The notes: generated by a model from the sequence alone, not told the origin. Counted from the first letter of the stretch, positions 1 to 5,449 are shown. The stretch is DNA of 5,449 nucleotides from Natronohydrobacter sp. (GCA_007117255.1 SKGU01000389.1:1-5449); one strand, 5' to 3'. Translations and numbers: made by a program.

Positions 1-119
1 CAGCTGTCCTCGTAGAAATCGACGAAAAATGGGAGACCGAAACCAAGGCATATATCAAGTGGGATCAGCTCGATGACTGAAACCCTCTCAGCAATTTCCA
101 GACAACAGGTTGCGTAATC
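1..119 (+). mobile_element. Right end of an insertion sequence, probably IS256 family
   Basis: The segment holds the tail of a transposase-like reading frame, stopping at 78-80, then about 39 non-coding bases, and then phnD homology begins abruptly near 120. This is what an IS boundary looks like: short 3' non-coding stretch, terminal inverted repeat, then interrupted host gene. The last ~30 bases, read inward from the junction as GGATTACGCAACC..., resemble in style the ends of IS256-family elements, but the left end is outside the window, so neither the inverted repeat nor a target duplication can be confirmed. The boundary is placed from alignment with phnD2 and could be off by a few bases. 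Family assignment is by recollection of transposase C-termini. Confidence 0.5.
3..80 (+). CDS. C-terminal fragment of a probable IS256-family transposase
   Basis: Frame 3 encodes 25 residues, AVLVEIDEKWET... to ...KWDQLDD, then TGA at 78-80. The rest lies upstream of the window. The pattern of a hydrophobic AVL, an acidic stretch with a Trp, then an aromatic Y-I-K-W segment close to the stop is similar to the extreme C-terminus of IS256 (mutator-type, DDE) transposases, which often end AVL-x-E/D-x-x-D/E-x-W. No catalytic residue lies in this piece, so the call rests on weak similarity plus the position beside a truncated gene. It could instead be the end of another protein brought here by rearrangement. 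Confidence 0.42.
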   Translation, partial: AVLVEIDEKWETETKAYIKWDQLDD

Positions 120-769
120 CTTCGGCCTATGCGGGCATTTACCTGCAAGACCCCAACGCGGTCGAACCGATCTTCGTCGGCATGGAGGCAGACGGGTCGC
201 TGGGCTATTTCGCGGCCATGTATGCCCGTGCCGACAGCGAGATTACGTCGCTGGAAGACATGGAAGGGCATTCACTGGCCTATGCCGACCCGAATTCGGC
301 CTCTGGCTATCTGATCCCGCGGTTTGAACTGCGTCAGGCGGGCATTGATGACAGCCAGTATTTCAGCCGCACCGGATTCGGGGGCGGGCATGAACAAGCG
401 ACGATCGCTGTGCTGAATGGTCAGTATGATGCAGGCGTCACATGGGTGTCAGGTCAGGGCGAACCTTCCGAAGGGTTCAGCCGTGGCAACCTGCGCCGGA
501 TGGTCGATAATGGCTTGCTGGACATGAATGACCTGCGCGTGATCTGGATGTCGAACCTGATCCCGAATGGTCCGGTCGTCCTGCGCACCGATATGCCGCA
601 AGAGGCGAAGGATATCGTCATCAGCTATCTGGAAACACAGGTTGATGCAGACCCCGATTGTTACCGCGAAATTTCATTCGGCGAAGGTCAGGGTTGGGCG
701 CGTGTGGATCACAGCTTCTTCGAAGGCATCGTCGAGATGCGCCGCGAGGAACTGCAAGGCTCACGATAA
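119..769 (+). pseudogene. phnD: 5'-truncated phosphonate-binding protein gene (phnD1)
   Basis: The frame encodes about 216 residues that align with residues 92-306 of the downstream PhnD2 without gaps, at about 63% identity by hand count. It keeps the SAYAGIYLQDP segment, the G-Y-x-A-x-MY block, NSASGYL, GFGGGHEQ, GQYDAGVTW, NLRRMVDNGLLDMNDLR and the DHSFxEG ending. What is missing is everything before SAYAG: the signal peptide and most of the first half of lobe 1, including the Tyr of the DYAG ligand motif. A TTG at 110 is in frame but lies in the putative IS end, has no convincing Shine-Dalgarno, and would make a protein without export signal. The gene is therefore almost certainly non-functional. 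There is no internal stop or frameshift, so the damage looks recent. The 5' part may survive on the other side of the insertion. Confidence 0.85.
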
Positions 770-779
770 GCGAATTGAA

Positions 780-805
780 GGGCGGCCAGTCGGGGCCGCC
801 CTTTT
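780..805 (+). terminator. Rho-independent terminator after phnD1
   Basis: A perfect 8-bp GC stem, GGGCGGCC at 780-787 pairing with GGCCGCCC at 794-801, closes a 6-base loop and is followed directly by TTTT (802-805). It starts 10 bases after the phnD1 stop. It would limit read-through from phnD1, or from an IS-borne promoter, into phnD2. Confidence 0.85.
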
Positions 806-854
806 GATTTGCCCGCGCGGGGGAAGTTTGGCGGGGGCGTGCTGAGACTCCATG

Positions 855-862
855 AGGAAGGA
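855..862 (+). promoter_or_regulatory. Ribosome binding site of phnD2
   Basis: AGGAAGGA ends 8 bases before the ATG at 871 and fixes that start. No clear sigma70 promoter and no Pho-box-like CTGTCAT direct repeat is visible between the terminator at 780-805 and this site. Confidence 0.8.
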
Positions 863-870
863 AATCCACA

Positions 871-1791
871 ATGACCAGAACCATCACCGGCGTTGCTGCC
901 ACGCTTGCCATTCTTGTAAGTGTTGCCCCTGCGACTGCCGATTGGCGCGCGGATTTCGGGACATTCAATATCGGCCTGCTGGGCGGAGAGAATGAAGCAG
1001 ATCGCTTGCGCCGCTATGACTGCATGCAGTCGCTTGTGGAAGATGTGCTTGGCGTGCCGGTAGAGCTTTACCCAGCCGCCGACTATGCAGGGGTCATGCA
1101 GGGGTTGCTGGCAGGGCAGTTGCATATTGCGGGGCTTGGTGCATCTGCCTATGCGGGTATTTATCTTCAAGACCCCGATGCAGTCGAACCCGTTTTGACC
1201 CGCGCGCAGCTTGATGACAGCCTTGGCTATTACGCGGTCATGTATGTGCGCGCAGACAGTGACATCACGACATTCGAGGATATGGAAGGCCGCAGCCTTG
1301 CTTATGCGGATGCGAACTCGGCCTCGGGTTATCTGTTCCCGCGCGGTCAGTTGCGTATGCAGGGCATCATTGATGATGAGTTTTTTTCGCATACCGGATT
1401 TGGTGGCGGCCATGAACAATCGGTTATCGCGGTGCTGAACGGACAGTATGATGCAGGCGTAACCTGGACTTCGCTGCAAGGGACGTTCGAGGAAGGTTAT
1501 TCGCGCGGAAACCTGCGCCGGATGGTCGATAATGGGCTGCTGGACATGAACGACCTGCGCATCATCTGGGAATCCGACATCATCCCGAATGGCCCGACTG
1601 TCTTCCGCAAAGACCTGCCTGAAGAAGCGCGCGAGTTGCTTCTGGATTTCCACAAAAGCATGAATACCGAACACCCGGAATGCTACCAGCTTACGGCTGG
1701 TGGTGATGATAACGGCTTCGTCGATATCGATCACAGCTTCTATGAAGGCACAGTCGCGCTGCGCCGTCAGGAACTGGAAGAGTCGCGTTAG
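871..1791 (+). CDS. phnD: Phosphonate ABC transporter, periplasmic substrate-binding protein PhnD
   Basis: A 306-residue PhnD-family binding protein that captures a phosphonate in the periplasm and delivers it to the PhnE permeases. Residues 1-23 form a Sec signal peptide with a hydrophobic core at about 7-19 and an ATA|D cleavage site. The mature protein opens with FNIGLLGGEN and carries DYAGVMQG (71-78), SLGYYAVMY (117-125), NSASGYL (149-155), GFGGGHEQ (176-183), GQYDAGVTW (191-199) and IIPNGP (237-242). Aligned by hand to E. coli PhnD as I remember it, the ligand residues Tyr47, Tyr93, Ser127 and His157 correspond to Y72, Y120, S150 and H181. Thr128 is A151, and the two acidic residues Glu177 and Asp205 are S201 and G241, so the preferred ligand may lack an amino group. 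C51 and C271 are its only cysteines. A strong Shine-Dalgarno supports the ATG. Confidence 0.95.
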   Translation: MTRTITGVAATLAILVSVAPATADWRADFGTFNIGLLGGENEADRLRRYDCMQSLVEDVLGVPVELYPAADYAGVMQGLLAGQLHIAGLGASAYAGIYLQDPDAVEPVLTRAQLDDSLGYYAVMYVRADSDITTFEDMEGRSLAYADANSASGYLFPRGQLRMQGIIDDEFFSHTGFGGGHEQSVIAVLNGQYDAGVTWTSLQGTFEEGYSRGNLRRMVDNGLLDMNDLRIIWESDIIPNGPTVFRKDLPEEARELLLDFHKSMNTEHPECYQLTAGGDDNGFVDIDHSFYEGTVALRRQELEESR

Positions 1792-1808
1792 AAAAATTGT
1801 TCCCACTT

Positions 1809-1841
1809 GGCCCCTGCACTCTCGCGCGGGCCTTTGTTTTT
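1809..1841 (+). terminator. Terminator-like hairpin between phnD2 and phnC (probable attenuator)
   Basis: GGCCC (1809-1813) pairs with GGGCC (1828-1832). After one C-C mismatch a T-G, G-C and C-G extension closes a 6-base loop (1818-1823). The run TTTGTTTTT (1833-1841) follows. It lies 17 bases past the phnD2 stop. Partial termination here would make more binding protein than ATPase and permease, as is common in ABC import operons. Confidence 0.6.
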
Positions 1842-1874
1842 CTTGCGGCCTGCTCCCATCGTCACGCCGCCAAC

Positions 1875-1880
1875 AGGAGA
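1875..1880 (+). promoter_or_regulatory. Ribosome binding site that sets the phnC start
   Basis: AGGAGA, 6 bases before the ATG at 1887, decides the start of phnC. The open frame reaches back to a TTG at 1797, but that would put the terminator hairpin inside the gene and add about 30 non-homologous residues. Confidence 0.85.
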
Positions 1881-1886
1881 GAGATT

Positions 1887-2705
1887 ATGCTCGAATTCAA
1901 GGGGCTGACCAAGCAGTTCAACAGCACCGTTGCGGTTAAGCCCGCGACATTCACCATCCCTGACGGACAGATGGTGGGCATTATCGGGAGATCTGGCGCC
2001 GGCAAATCCACGCTGCTGCGCATGATAAACCGCCTGAACGAGCCGTCTGGCGGGCAGATGCTGTTTCAGGGGCGCGATATTACCGCGCTCAAGGGCCGCG
2101 ATCTGCGACAGTGGCGCAATGAATGTGCGATGGTGTTTCAGCAATTCAACCTTGTGGGCCGCTTGAACGTGATCACGAATGTCATGTCGGGGCGTCTGTT
2201 CCATCACGGGTTTGCATCCTCCATGATGGGGATATTCACCGCCAAGGAGCGCGCATTTGCAATCCGCGCGCTGGACAGACTGGGCATGGCGCATGTGGCG
2301 CTGCAACAAACCGACACGCTTTCGGGTGGGCAGATGCAGCGTGTGGCCATAGCGCGCGCGCTGGTGCAGGAACCGCGGATCATGCTGGCCGATGAACCCA
2401 TCGCCAGCCTTGACCCGCTGAACGCCAAGGTGGTGATGGACGCGCTGCGCGCCATCAACCGGCAAGACGGGCTGACGGTGATCTGCAACCTGCATACGCT
2501 GGATACGGCACGACAGTATTGCGACCGCATCATCGGTATGCAGGATGGCGTCATCGTCTTTGATGGCACCCCTAAGGAGTTGACCGACCGCGCCGCGCGC
2601 GAGATTTACGGGGCTGAAGCCGAAGAGGCATTCTCCGAAGCCATGACATCAACCGCATTGCACCCGCAACCCGTGGCGCAGCCTGAAGCACGTGTGGTGA
2701 ACTGA
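1887..2705 (+). CDS. phnC: Phosphonate ABC transporter ATP-binding protein PhnC
   Basis: A 272-residue cytoplasmic ATPase that powers phosphonate import. All nucleotide-binding motifs are intact: Walker A GRSGAGKST (34-42), Q-loop MVFQQFNLV (82-90), signature LSGGQMQR (145-152), Walker B IMLADE (165-170), D-loop SLDP (174-177) and the H-loop histidine in NLHTLDTARQYC (H203). The NLHTLDTARxYCxRIIGM segment and the following GVIVFDGTP are typical of PhnC rather than of other amino-acid or metal importers. Length is normal for the family. The C-terminal ~25 residues (after GAEAEEAFSEA) are low-complexity and probably variable. It follows phnD2 by 95 bases, including an attenuator-like hairpin, and is one base from phnE1. 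Confidence 0.96.
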   Translation: MLEFKGLTKQFNSTVAVKPATFTIPDGQMVGIIGRSGAGKSTLLRMINRLNEPSGGQMLFQGRDITALKGRDLRQWRNECAMVFQQFNLVGRLNVITNVMSGRLFHHGFASSMMGIFTAKERAFAIRALDRLGMAHVALQQTDTLSGGQMQRVAIARALVQEPRIMLADEPIASLDPLNAKVVMDALRAINRQDGLTVICNLHTLDTARQYCDRIIGMQDGVIVFDGTPKELTDRAAREIYGAEAEEAFSEAMTSTALHPQPVAQPEARVVN

Positions 2706-2706
2706 G

Positions 2707-3627
2707 ATGGCAAGTGTCACGACAAACGGCCAAGATCGCGACCCGGTTTCCTTGTTCGAGATCCATCGCCGCCAGATGATCCGCGACCGGATGATCGTGA
2801 ATGTCACGCTGGGCGTGGTGTTTCTGGGCTTTCTTCTATGGTCACTGTGGATTTCACGCTTCACACCGGACCGGCTGGCAACGGGCCTGCCGCGCATTTT
2901 CGAATATTTCGGATCCGTCATGCCTTCGCTGCAATGGGATGTCCTGTTCGATGGCAGGAACGAGGCCGGACGGTTTCCGGCTGGCTCTATCGGGTATTGG
3001 TACAATGATTTCTGGAAATACCTGCGCCTGATCTGGGAAACCATCCTCATGGCGCTGACGGCCACGATCCTTGCCATAGGTCTGGCCGTAGCACTGTCAT
3101 TCATTGCTGCGCGCAACTGCACGCCTTTTCCATGGGCCGGTGTTCTGGCGCGACGGTTTCTGGAATTCTGCCGTGGGGTGCCGGAGATCCTGTTTGCTTT
3201 GGTGTTGGTCTTTGCCGTGGGGATTGGCCCCCTTGCCGGTGTTCTGGCGATTACCATTCACGCAACAGGCGCGCTGGGCAAACTTTTCTCTGAGGTGAAT
3301 GAAAATGCTTCCATGCGCCCGGTGGACGGCATCAAGGCGGTTGGCGGGTCTTGGTTCGAGCAGATGCGCTATGGCATCTTGACGCAAGTCCTGCCGAATT
3401 TCACATCTTATGCGTTGTGGCGGTTCGAAATCAATGTGCGGGCCTCAGCCGTGGTGGGGTTTGTGGGCGCAGGCGGGATCGGTGCGGAACTGAGCCATAC
3501 GATCAGCTTCTATTCGGATGATCGTGTGACGGCCGTACTGCTTCTGGTCGTATTGACTGTCACCATAATCGACCTTGTGTCCGAGCGCGCGCGCCACAGT
3601 CTGATTGGCAAGGAGTCCCTGAGATGA
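2707..3627 (+). CDS. phnE: Phosphonate ABC transporter permease PhnE, first copy
   Basis: A 306-residue inner-membrane permease. Hydrophobic segments lie at about 31-49, 111-135, 158-184, 233-260 and 272-292. The region from about 50 to 105 is a long polar insert, probably periplasmic, between the first two. The cytoplasmic coupling (EAA-like) loop that docks on PhnC is visible as DGIKAVGGSWFEQM...ILTQVLP at about 207-230. SFIAARN (131-137), CRGVPEILFALV (155-166) and VGIGPLAGVLA (171-181) are PhnE-family hallmarks. The ATG starts one base after the phnC stop and has no strong Shine-Dalgarno (only GTGGTG upstream), so its translation is probably coupled to phnC. It overlaps phnE2 by four bases, consistent with a heterodimeric channel. 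Confidence 0.95.
   Translation: MASVTTNGQDRDPVSLFEIHRRQMIRDRMIVNVTLGVVFLGFLLWSLWISRFTPDRLATGLPRIFEYFGSVMPSLQWDVLFDGRNEAGRFPAGSIGYWYNDFWKYLRLIWETILMALTATILAIGLAVALSFIAARNCTPFPWAGVLARRFLEFCRGVPEILFALVLVFAVGIGPLAGVLAITIHATGALGKLFSEVNENASMRPVDGIKAVGGSWFEQMRYGILTQVLPNFTSYALWRFEINVRASAVVGFVGAGGIGAELSHTISFYSDDRVTAVLLLVVLTVTIIDLVSERARHSLIGKESLR
3610..3615 (+). promoter_or_regulatory. Ribosome binding site of phnE2 inside phnE1
   Basis: AAGGAG lies within the last codons of phnE1 and ends 8 bases before the ATG at 3624. The start overlaps the phnE1 stop as ATGA, giving both a good site and translational coupling. Confidence 0.8.
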
Positions 3628-4481
3628 GCACATTGACATTCCACGCCATTTCCGACGCCGATATCGCGGCCGCGCGCAAGCGTTACCCGAAGGCTTTTGG
3701 TGATCCGTTTGTGGCTACATTGAAAGCTGCGAGCTGGGCTTTCGTCATTGTCTATCTGATCTGGTCGCTGGGCTTTTTCGAGATTGGAAAGCTGCTCTCG
3801 GCGTCTGACCGGGCCTGGGCGCTGATGACCCGAATGGTTGTCTGGCAGGATATGGCGACATGGCAATATGCCAATATTTACAAGGGCATTGCGCAGACCA
3901 TTGCGATGGCCTTTGTCGGCACATTGTTGGGGACGATTTTCGCACTGGGGCTGGCCTTTCTGGCGGCGCGCAACACCATGCCAGTGGGCCTGTTCCGTCA
4001 CGCTGTGCGACGGCTGCTGGACGTGTTTCGCGGGATTGACCAGATCGTGTGGGGTCTGGTCTTTGTCCGCGCCGTTGGGCTGGGGCCATTGGCGGGTGTG
4101 CTGGCGATCTGGATATCTGACATGGGCAATCTGGCCAAGCTCTATTCCGAAGCCATCGAGAATATCGACCGCAAACAGGTTGAAGGGGTGCGCGCCACGG
4201 GGGCGGATACGGGCCGGATCATCCGCTATGGATATCTGCCACAGATCTTGCCGGTGTTCATATCGCTGTCGCTCTATTCCTTTGAATCCTCGACCCGGTC
4301 GGCCACCATCCTGGGCTTGGTCGGCGCTGGCGGAATCGGGATGATCATCATCGAACGTTTCCGTGCGGGGCTGTTTGATCAGGTGGCCTTTGTTGTATTG
4401 AATGTGCTGGTGGTGATCGCAGTCATCGACTGGGGTTCAGGGTTGATCCGCAAGCGGTTCATCGGCGAGCGCGGGCACTGA
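3624..4481 (+). CDS. phnE: Phosphonate ABC transporter permease PhnE, second copy
   Basis: A 285-residue inner-membrane permease, paralogous to the preceding gene but clearly divergent. Hydrophobic segments are at about 36-52, 93-115, 140-165, 212-242 and 252-272. The EAA-like coupling loop is VEGVRATGADTGRIIRYG...PQILP at about 186-210, closer to the PhnE consensus than that of PhnE1. Shared family segments are AFLAARN (111-117), VGLGPLAGVLA (151-161) and LGLVGAGGIG (230-239). Where PhnE1 has CRGVPEILFAL this copy has FRGIDQIVWGL, one of several consistent differences suggesting that the two copies play distinct roles in one heterodimer. It is the last gene of the tightly packed transporter block. 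A 51-bp gap with a palindrome follows. Confidence 0.95.
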   Translation: MSTLTFHAISDADIAAARKRYPKAFGDPFVATLKAASWAFVIVYLIWSLGFFEIGKLLSASDRAWALMTRMVVWQDMATWQYANIYKGIAQTIAMAFVGTLLGTIFALGLAFLAARNTMPVGLFRHAVRRLLDVFRGIDQIVWGLVFVRAVGLGPLAGVLAIWISDMGNLAKLYSEAIENIDRKQVEGVRATGADTGRIIRYGYLPQILPVFISLSLYSFESSTRSATILGLVGAGGIGMIIIERFRAGLFDQVAFVVLNVLVVIAVIDWGSGLIRKRFIGERGH

Positions 4482-4501
4482 GCCGGCGTTATGCGATATG
4501 G

Positions 4502-4526
4502 CTTCCGCCGGAGCCTCCGGCGGGAG
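4502..4526 (+). repeat. Long palindrome resembling a Rhodobacteraceae intergenic repeat
   Basis: CCGCCGGA (4505-4512) pairs with TCCGGCGG (4516-4523) around a 3-base loop, and the stem extends outward by T-G, T-A and C-G pairs to 4502-4526. It is followed by TATTT. The sequence CCTCCGGCGGGAGTATTT is one I recall from very many Rhodobacteraceae intergenic regions, where it acts or looks like a 3'-end hairpin. Here it sits 20 bases after the phnE2 stop and just before the dehydrogenase start. Its 3' arm contains GGAG at 4523-4526, so it may both weaken transcription and mask that ribosome binding site. Confidence 0.75.
4521..4526 (+). promoter_or_regulatory. Ribosome binding site of the SDR gene, within the palindrome
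   Basis: CGGGAG ends 6 bases before the ATG at 4533, making this a better start than the ATG at 4491, which has no Shine-Dalgarno and would translate through the hairpin. Most of the site is paired in the 3' arm of the stem. Confidence 0.6.
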
Positions 4527-4532
4527 TATTTC

Positions 4533-5201
4533 ATGCAAGAAAATGAGGGTTCATTGCATATTGTAATAACGGGCGTGGGGCGTGGGATCGGGCGCGCAAT
4601 GGCAATCGCGGCGCTGGCGCGAGGCTGGAAAGTCAGTGGAACAGTGCGTCAACTCGGTGACGCACCGCGAGGCGCCGAAGAGCTGCTGGCCGATATGCGC
4701 GACCGAAACAGGTTGCTTGCAATTGGCGCGCAGCTTGGGCCCGTCGATGTGTTGATCAACAATGCCGGCGTGATCGGGCCAGATCGGCAGACTACGCTGG
4801 ACATGGATTATGACGGTTTTGCCGAAACACTTTTGGTCAACACTCTTGCCCCGCTTGCGATGGCACAGGCGGTGTTGCCAAAGATGCCCGGCGGCGGGCG
4901 TATTTTGACGATTTCCAGCCAGATGGCGTGGATGGGATATGCGAAATCTGACCGGATGGCTTACCGCGCCTCGAAATCGGCGGTGAACAAGGTGATGCAG
5001 GGGTTGGCTACAGATTTGCGTGACCGACAGATCGCTGTCGCGCTGATTGATCCTGGCTGGGTGCGTACGGATATGGGCGGAACTGAGGCGGACGAGGACG
5101 CAGCACAAGTCGCGCGGGGGATTCTGGATATTGCTGGCACATTGGACATGGCCCGGACAGGGCATTTCCTGCGCTGGACTGGAGAGGAGCGCGGTTTCTG
5201 A
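4533..5201 (+). CDS. Short-chain dehydrogenase/reductase (C-factor-like), phosphonate-operon associated
   Basis: A 222-residue classical SDR, an NAD(P)-dependent oxidoreductase of unknown substrate. Visible are the cofactor motif TGVGRGIG (13-20), ADMRD (53-57) at the position of the usual adenine-contacting D-V, NNAG (76-79), the structural Asn103 in LLVNT, the catalytic serine in ISSQ (128-129), the catalytic YRASK (Y144, K148) and PGWVRTDMGG (174-183). The ending GHFLRW is like that of CsgA/C-factor-type SDRs. It is slightly short for the family but has a complete catalytic set. Position after phnE2 and overlapping the acyltransferase stop-start (TGATG) implies a role in the phosphonate pathway, perhaps oxidising or reducing an alcohol or carbonyl made from a phosphonate. 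This is inference. A TTG at 4554 is an alternative start just before the Rossmann strand. Confidence 0.88.
   Translation: MQENEGSLHIVITGVGRGIGRAMAIAALARGWKVSGTVRQLGDAPRGAEELLADMRDRNRLLAIGAQLGPVDVLINNAGVIGPDRQTTLDMDYDGFAETLLVNTLAPLAMAQAVLPKMPGGGRILTISSQMAWMGYAKSDRMAYRASKSAVNKVMQGLATDLRDRQIAVALIDPGWVRTDMGGTEADEDAAQVARGILDIAGTLDMARTGHFLRWTGEERGF
5181..5189 (+). promoter_or_regulatory. Ribosome binding site of the acyltransferase
   Basis: GGAGAGGAG lies within the final codons of the dehydrogenase, 11 bases before the ATG at 5201. That start shares its A with the preceding stop (TGATG), so translation is probably coupled. Confidence 0.65.
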
Positions 5202-5449
5202 TGACCCGCAAGCTCTCACCCGATGGGGCATTGGTTCACCCCGATTGCACGATCCGGGACAGTGACTTTGGCGTTTATACCGAAATTGGTGCGGGCTCGG
5301 TGCTGCTTAACACCATTATGGGCGATTACAGTTACTGCGCACGGGGCTGTGACATTGCCAATGCGACCATCGGCAAATTCGTCAATATCGCGGCTAATGT
5401 GCGCATTGGTCCCACAGATCACCCGATGGACCGCGCAAGCCTGCATCAC
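5201..5449 (+). CDS. Hexapeptide-repeat acyltransferase of phosphonate operons, N-terminal part
   Basis: The frame is open for 83 codons and runs off the window, so only the N-terminus is seen. Short turns of a left-handed beta-helix are visible: VHPDCTIRDSDFGVYTEIGAGS, then NTIMGDYSYCARGCDIANATIGKFVNIAANVRIGP, each with the usual small or aliphatic residue every sixth position. The TDHPMDRASLHH segment at about 72-83 matches the HP-x-x-RA-x-LHH signature I associate with the 'chloramphenicol acetyltransferase-like' phosphonate metabolism proteins (a hexapeptide transferase family found next to phnM and the C-P lyase genes). The His pair would be near the acyl-CoA site. The acceptor is not known with certainty; acetylation of aminoalkylphosphonates or a related intermediate is plausible. 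Confidence 0.85.
   Translation, partial: MTRKLSPDGALVHPDCTIRDSDFGVYTEIGAGSVLLNTIMGDYSYCARGCDIANATIGKFVNIAANVRIGPTDHPMDRASLHH

Noticed and set aside
110..118. TTG start for a shortened PhnD1
   Set aside because: It lies in the putative IS end, lacks a good Shine-Dalgarno, and gives a binding protein with no signal peptide and without the first third of its fold.
812..821. Perfect 10-base palindrome CCCGCGCGGG
   Set aside because: It has no room for a loop, is simple GC-rich sequence, and has no T-run or known operator match.
709..1806. A 365-codon open frame on the minus strand
   Set aside because: It is antisense to phnD2, crosses the terminator, has no family motifs, and its existence follows from the codon bias of phnD2 on the other strand.
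1788..2495. A 235-codon minus-strand open frame across phnC
   Set aside because: The plus strand carries every ABC ATPase motif in order; the minus-strand product is rich in His, Arg and Gln and has no recognisable domain.
4491..4532. Upstream ATG for the SDR gene
   Set aside because: It would translate the palindrome as an Arg-rich leader and has no ribosome site; the ATG at 4533 has GGAG at proper spacing and gives a normal SDR N-terminus.
4551..5231. A 226-codon minus-strand open frame opposite the SDR gene
   Set aside because: It is the complement of a gene with a full SDR catalytic set and encodes no recognisable motifs.
1..5449. tRNA, rRNA, CRISPR array or riboswitch
   Set aside because: I saw no cloverleaf-like segment, no regularly spaced repeats, and no intergenic space large enough for a known riboswitch; the longest gap between genes is about 100 bases.

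Overview
The window comes from a GC-rich alphaproteobacterium, most likely a member of the Rhodobacterales. The reasons are codon use, the alphaproteobacterial type of the phosphonate proteins, and a CCTCCGGCGGGAGTATTT-type palindrome that I recall as widespread in Rhodobacteraceae genomes. It holds the transport half and the start of an accessory part of a phosphonate uptake and use operon. All genes are on the + strand.

Layout: bases 1 to about 119 look like the right end of an insertion sequence, probably IS256 family, with the last 25 codons of its transposase and a terminal segment. It abuts a phnD-like gene (phnD1, about 119-769) that has lost its first ~91 codons, including the signal peptide, so it is a pseudogene. 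A strong intrinsic terminator follows (780-805). An intact paralogue, phnD2 (871-1791), follows with its own Shine-Dalgarno and signal peptide. A second, weaker terminator-like hairpin (1809-1841) separates it from phnC (ATPase, 1887-2705), phnE1 (2707-3627) and phnE2 (3624-4481), which are packed almost end to end. A 51-bp gap carrying a long palindrome leads to a short-chain dehydrogenase/reductase (4533-5201). A left-handed beta-helix acyltransferase of the phosphonate-operon type starts at 5201 and runs off the window.

How they work together: PhnD2 would capture a phosphonate in the periplasm, PhnE1 and PhnE2 would form a heterodimeric channel, and PhnC would power import. The two downstream enzymes suggest that catabolic genes (C-P lyase, phnM and others) follow outside the window. 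The main points of interest are: the insertion that beheaded phnD1 and may have cut the operon from its native promoter; the replacement in both PhnD copies of the two acidic residues that bind the amino group of 2-aminoethylphosphonate in E. coli PhnD; a repeat-like palindrome that supplies the ribosome binding site of the dehydrogenase; and the unexplained role of that dehydrogenase. I see no wholly new system. This is a known type of transport operon with some unusual features.
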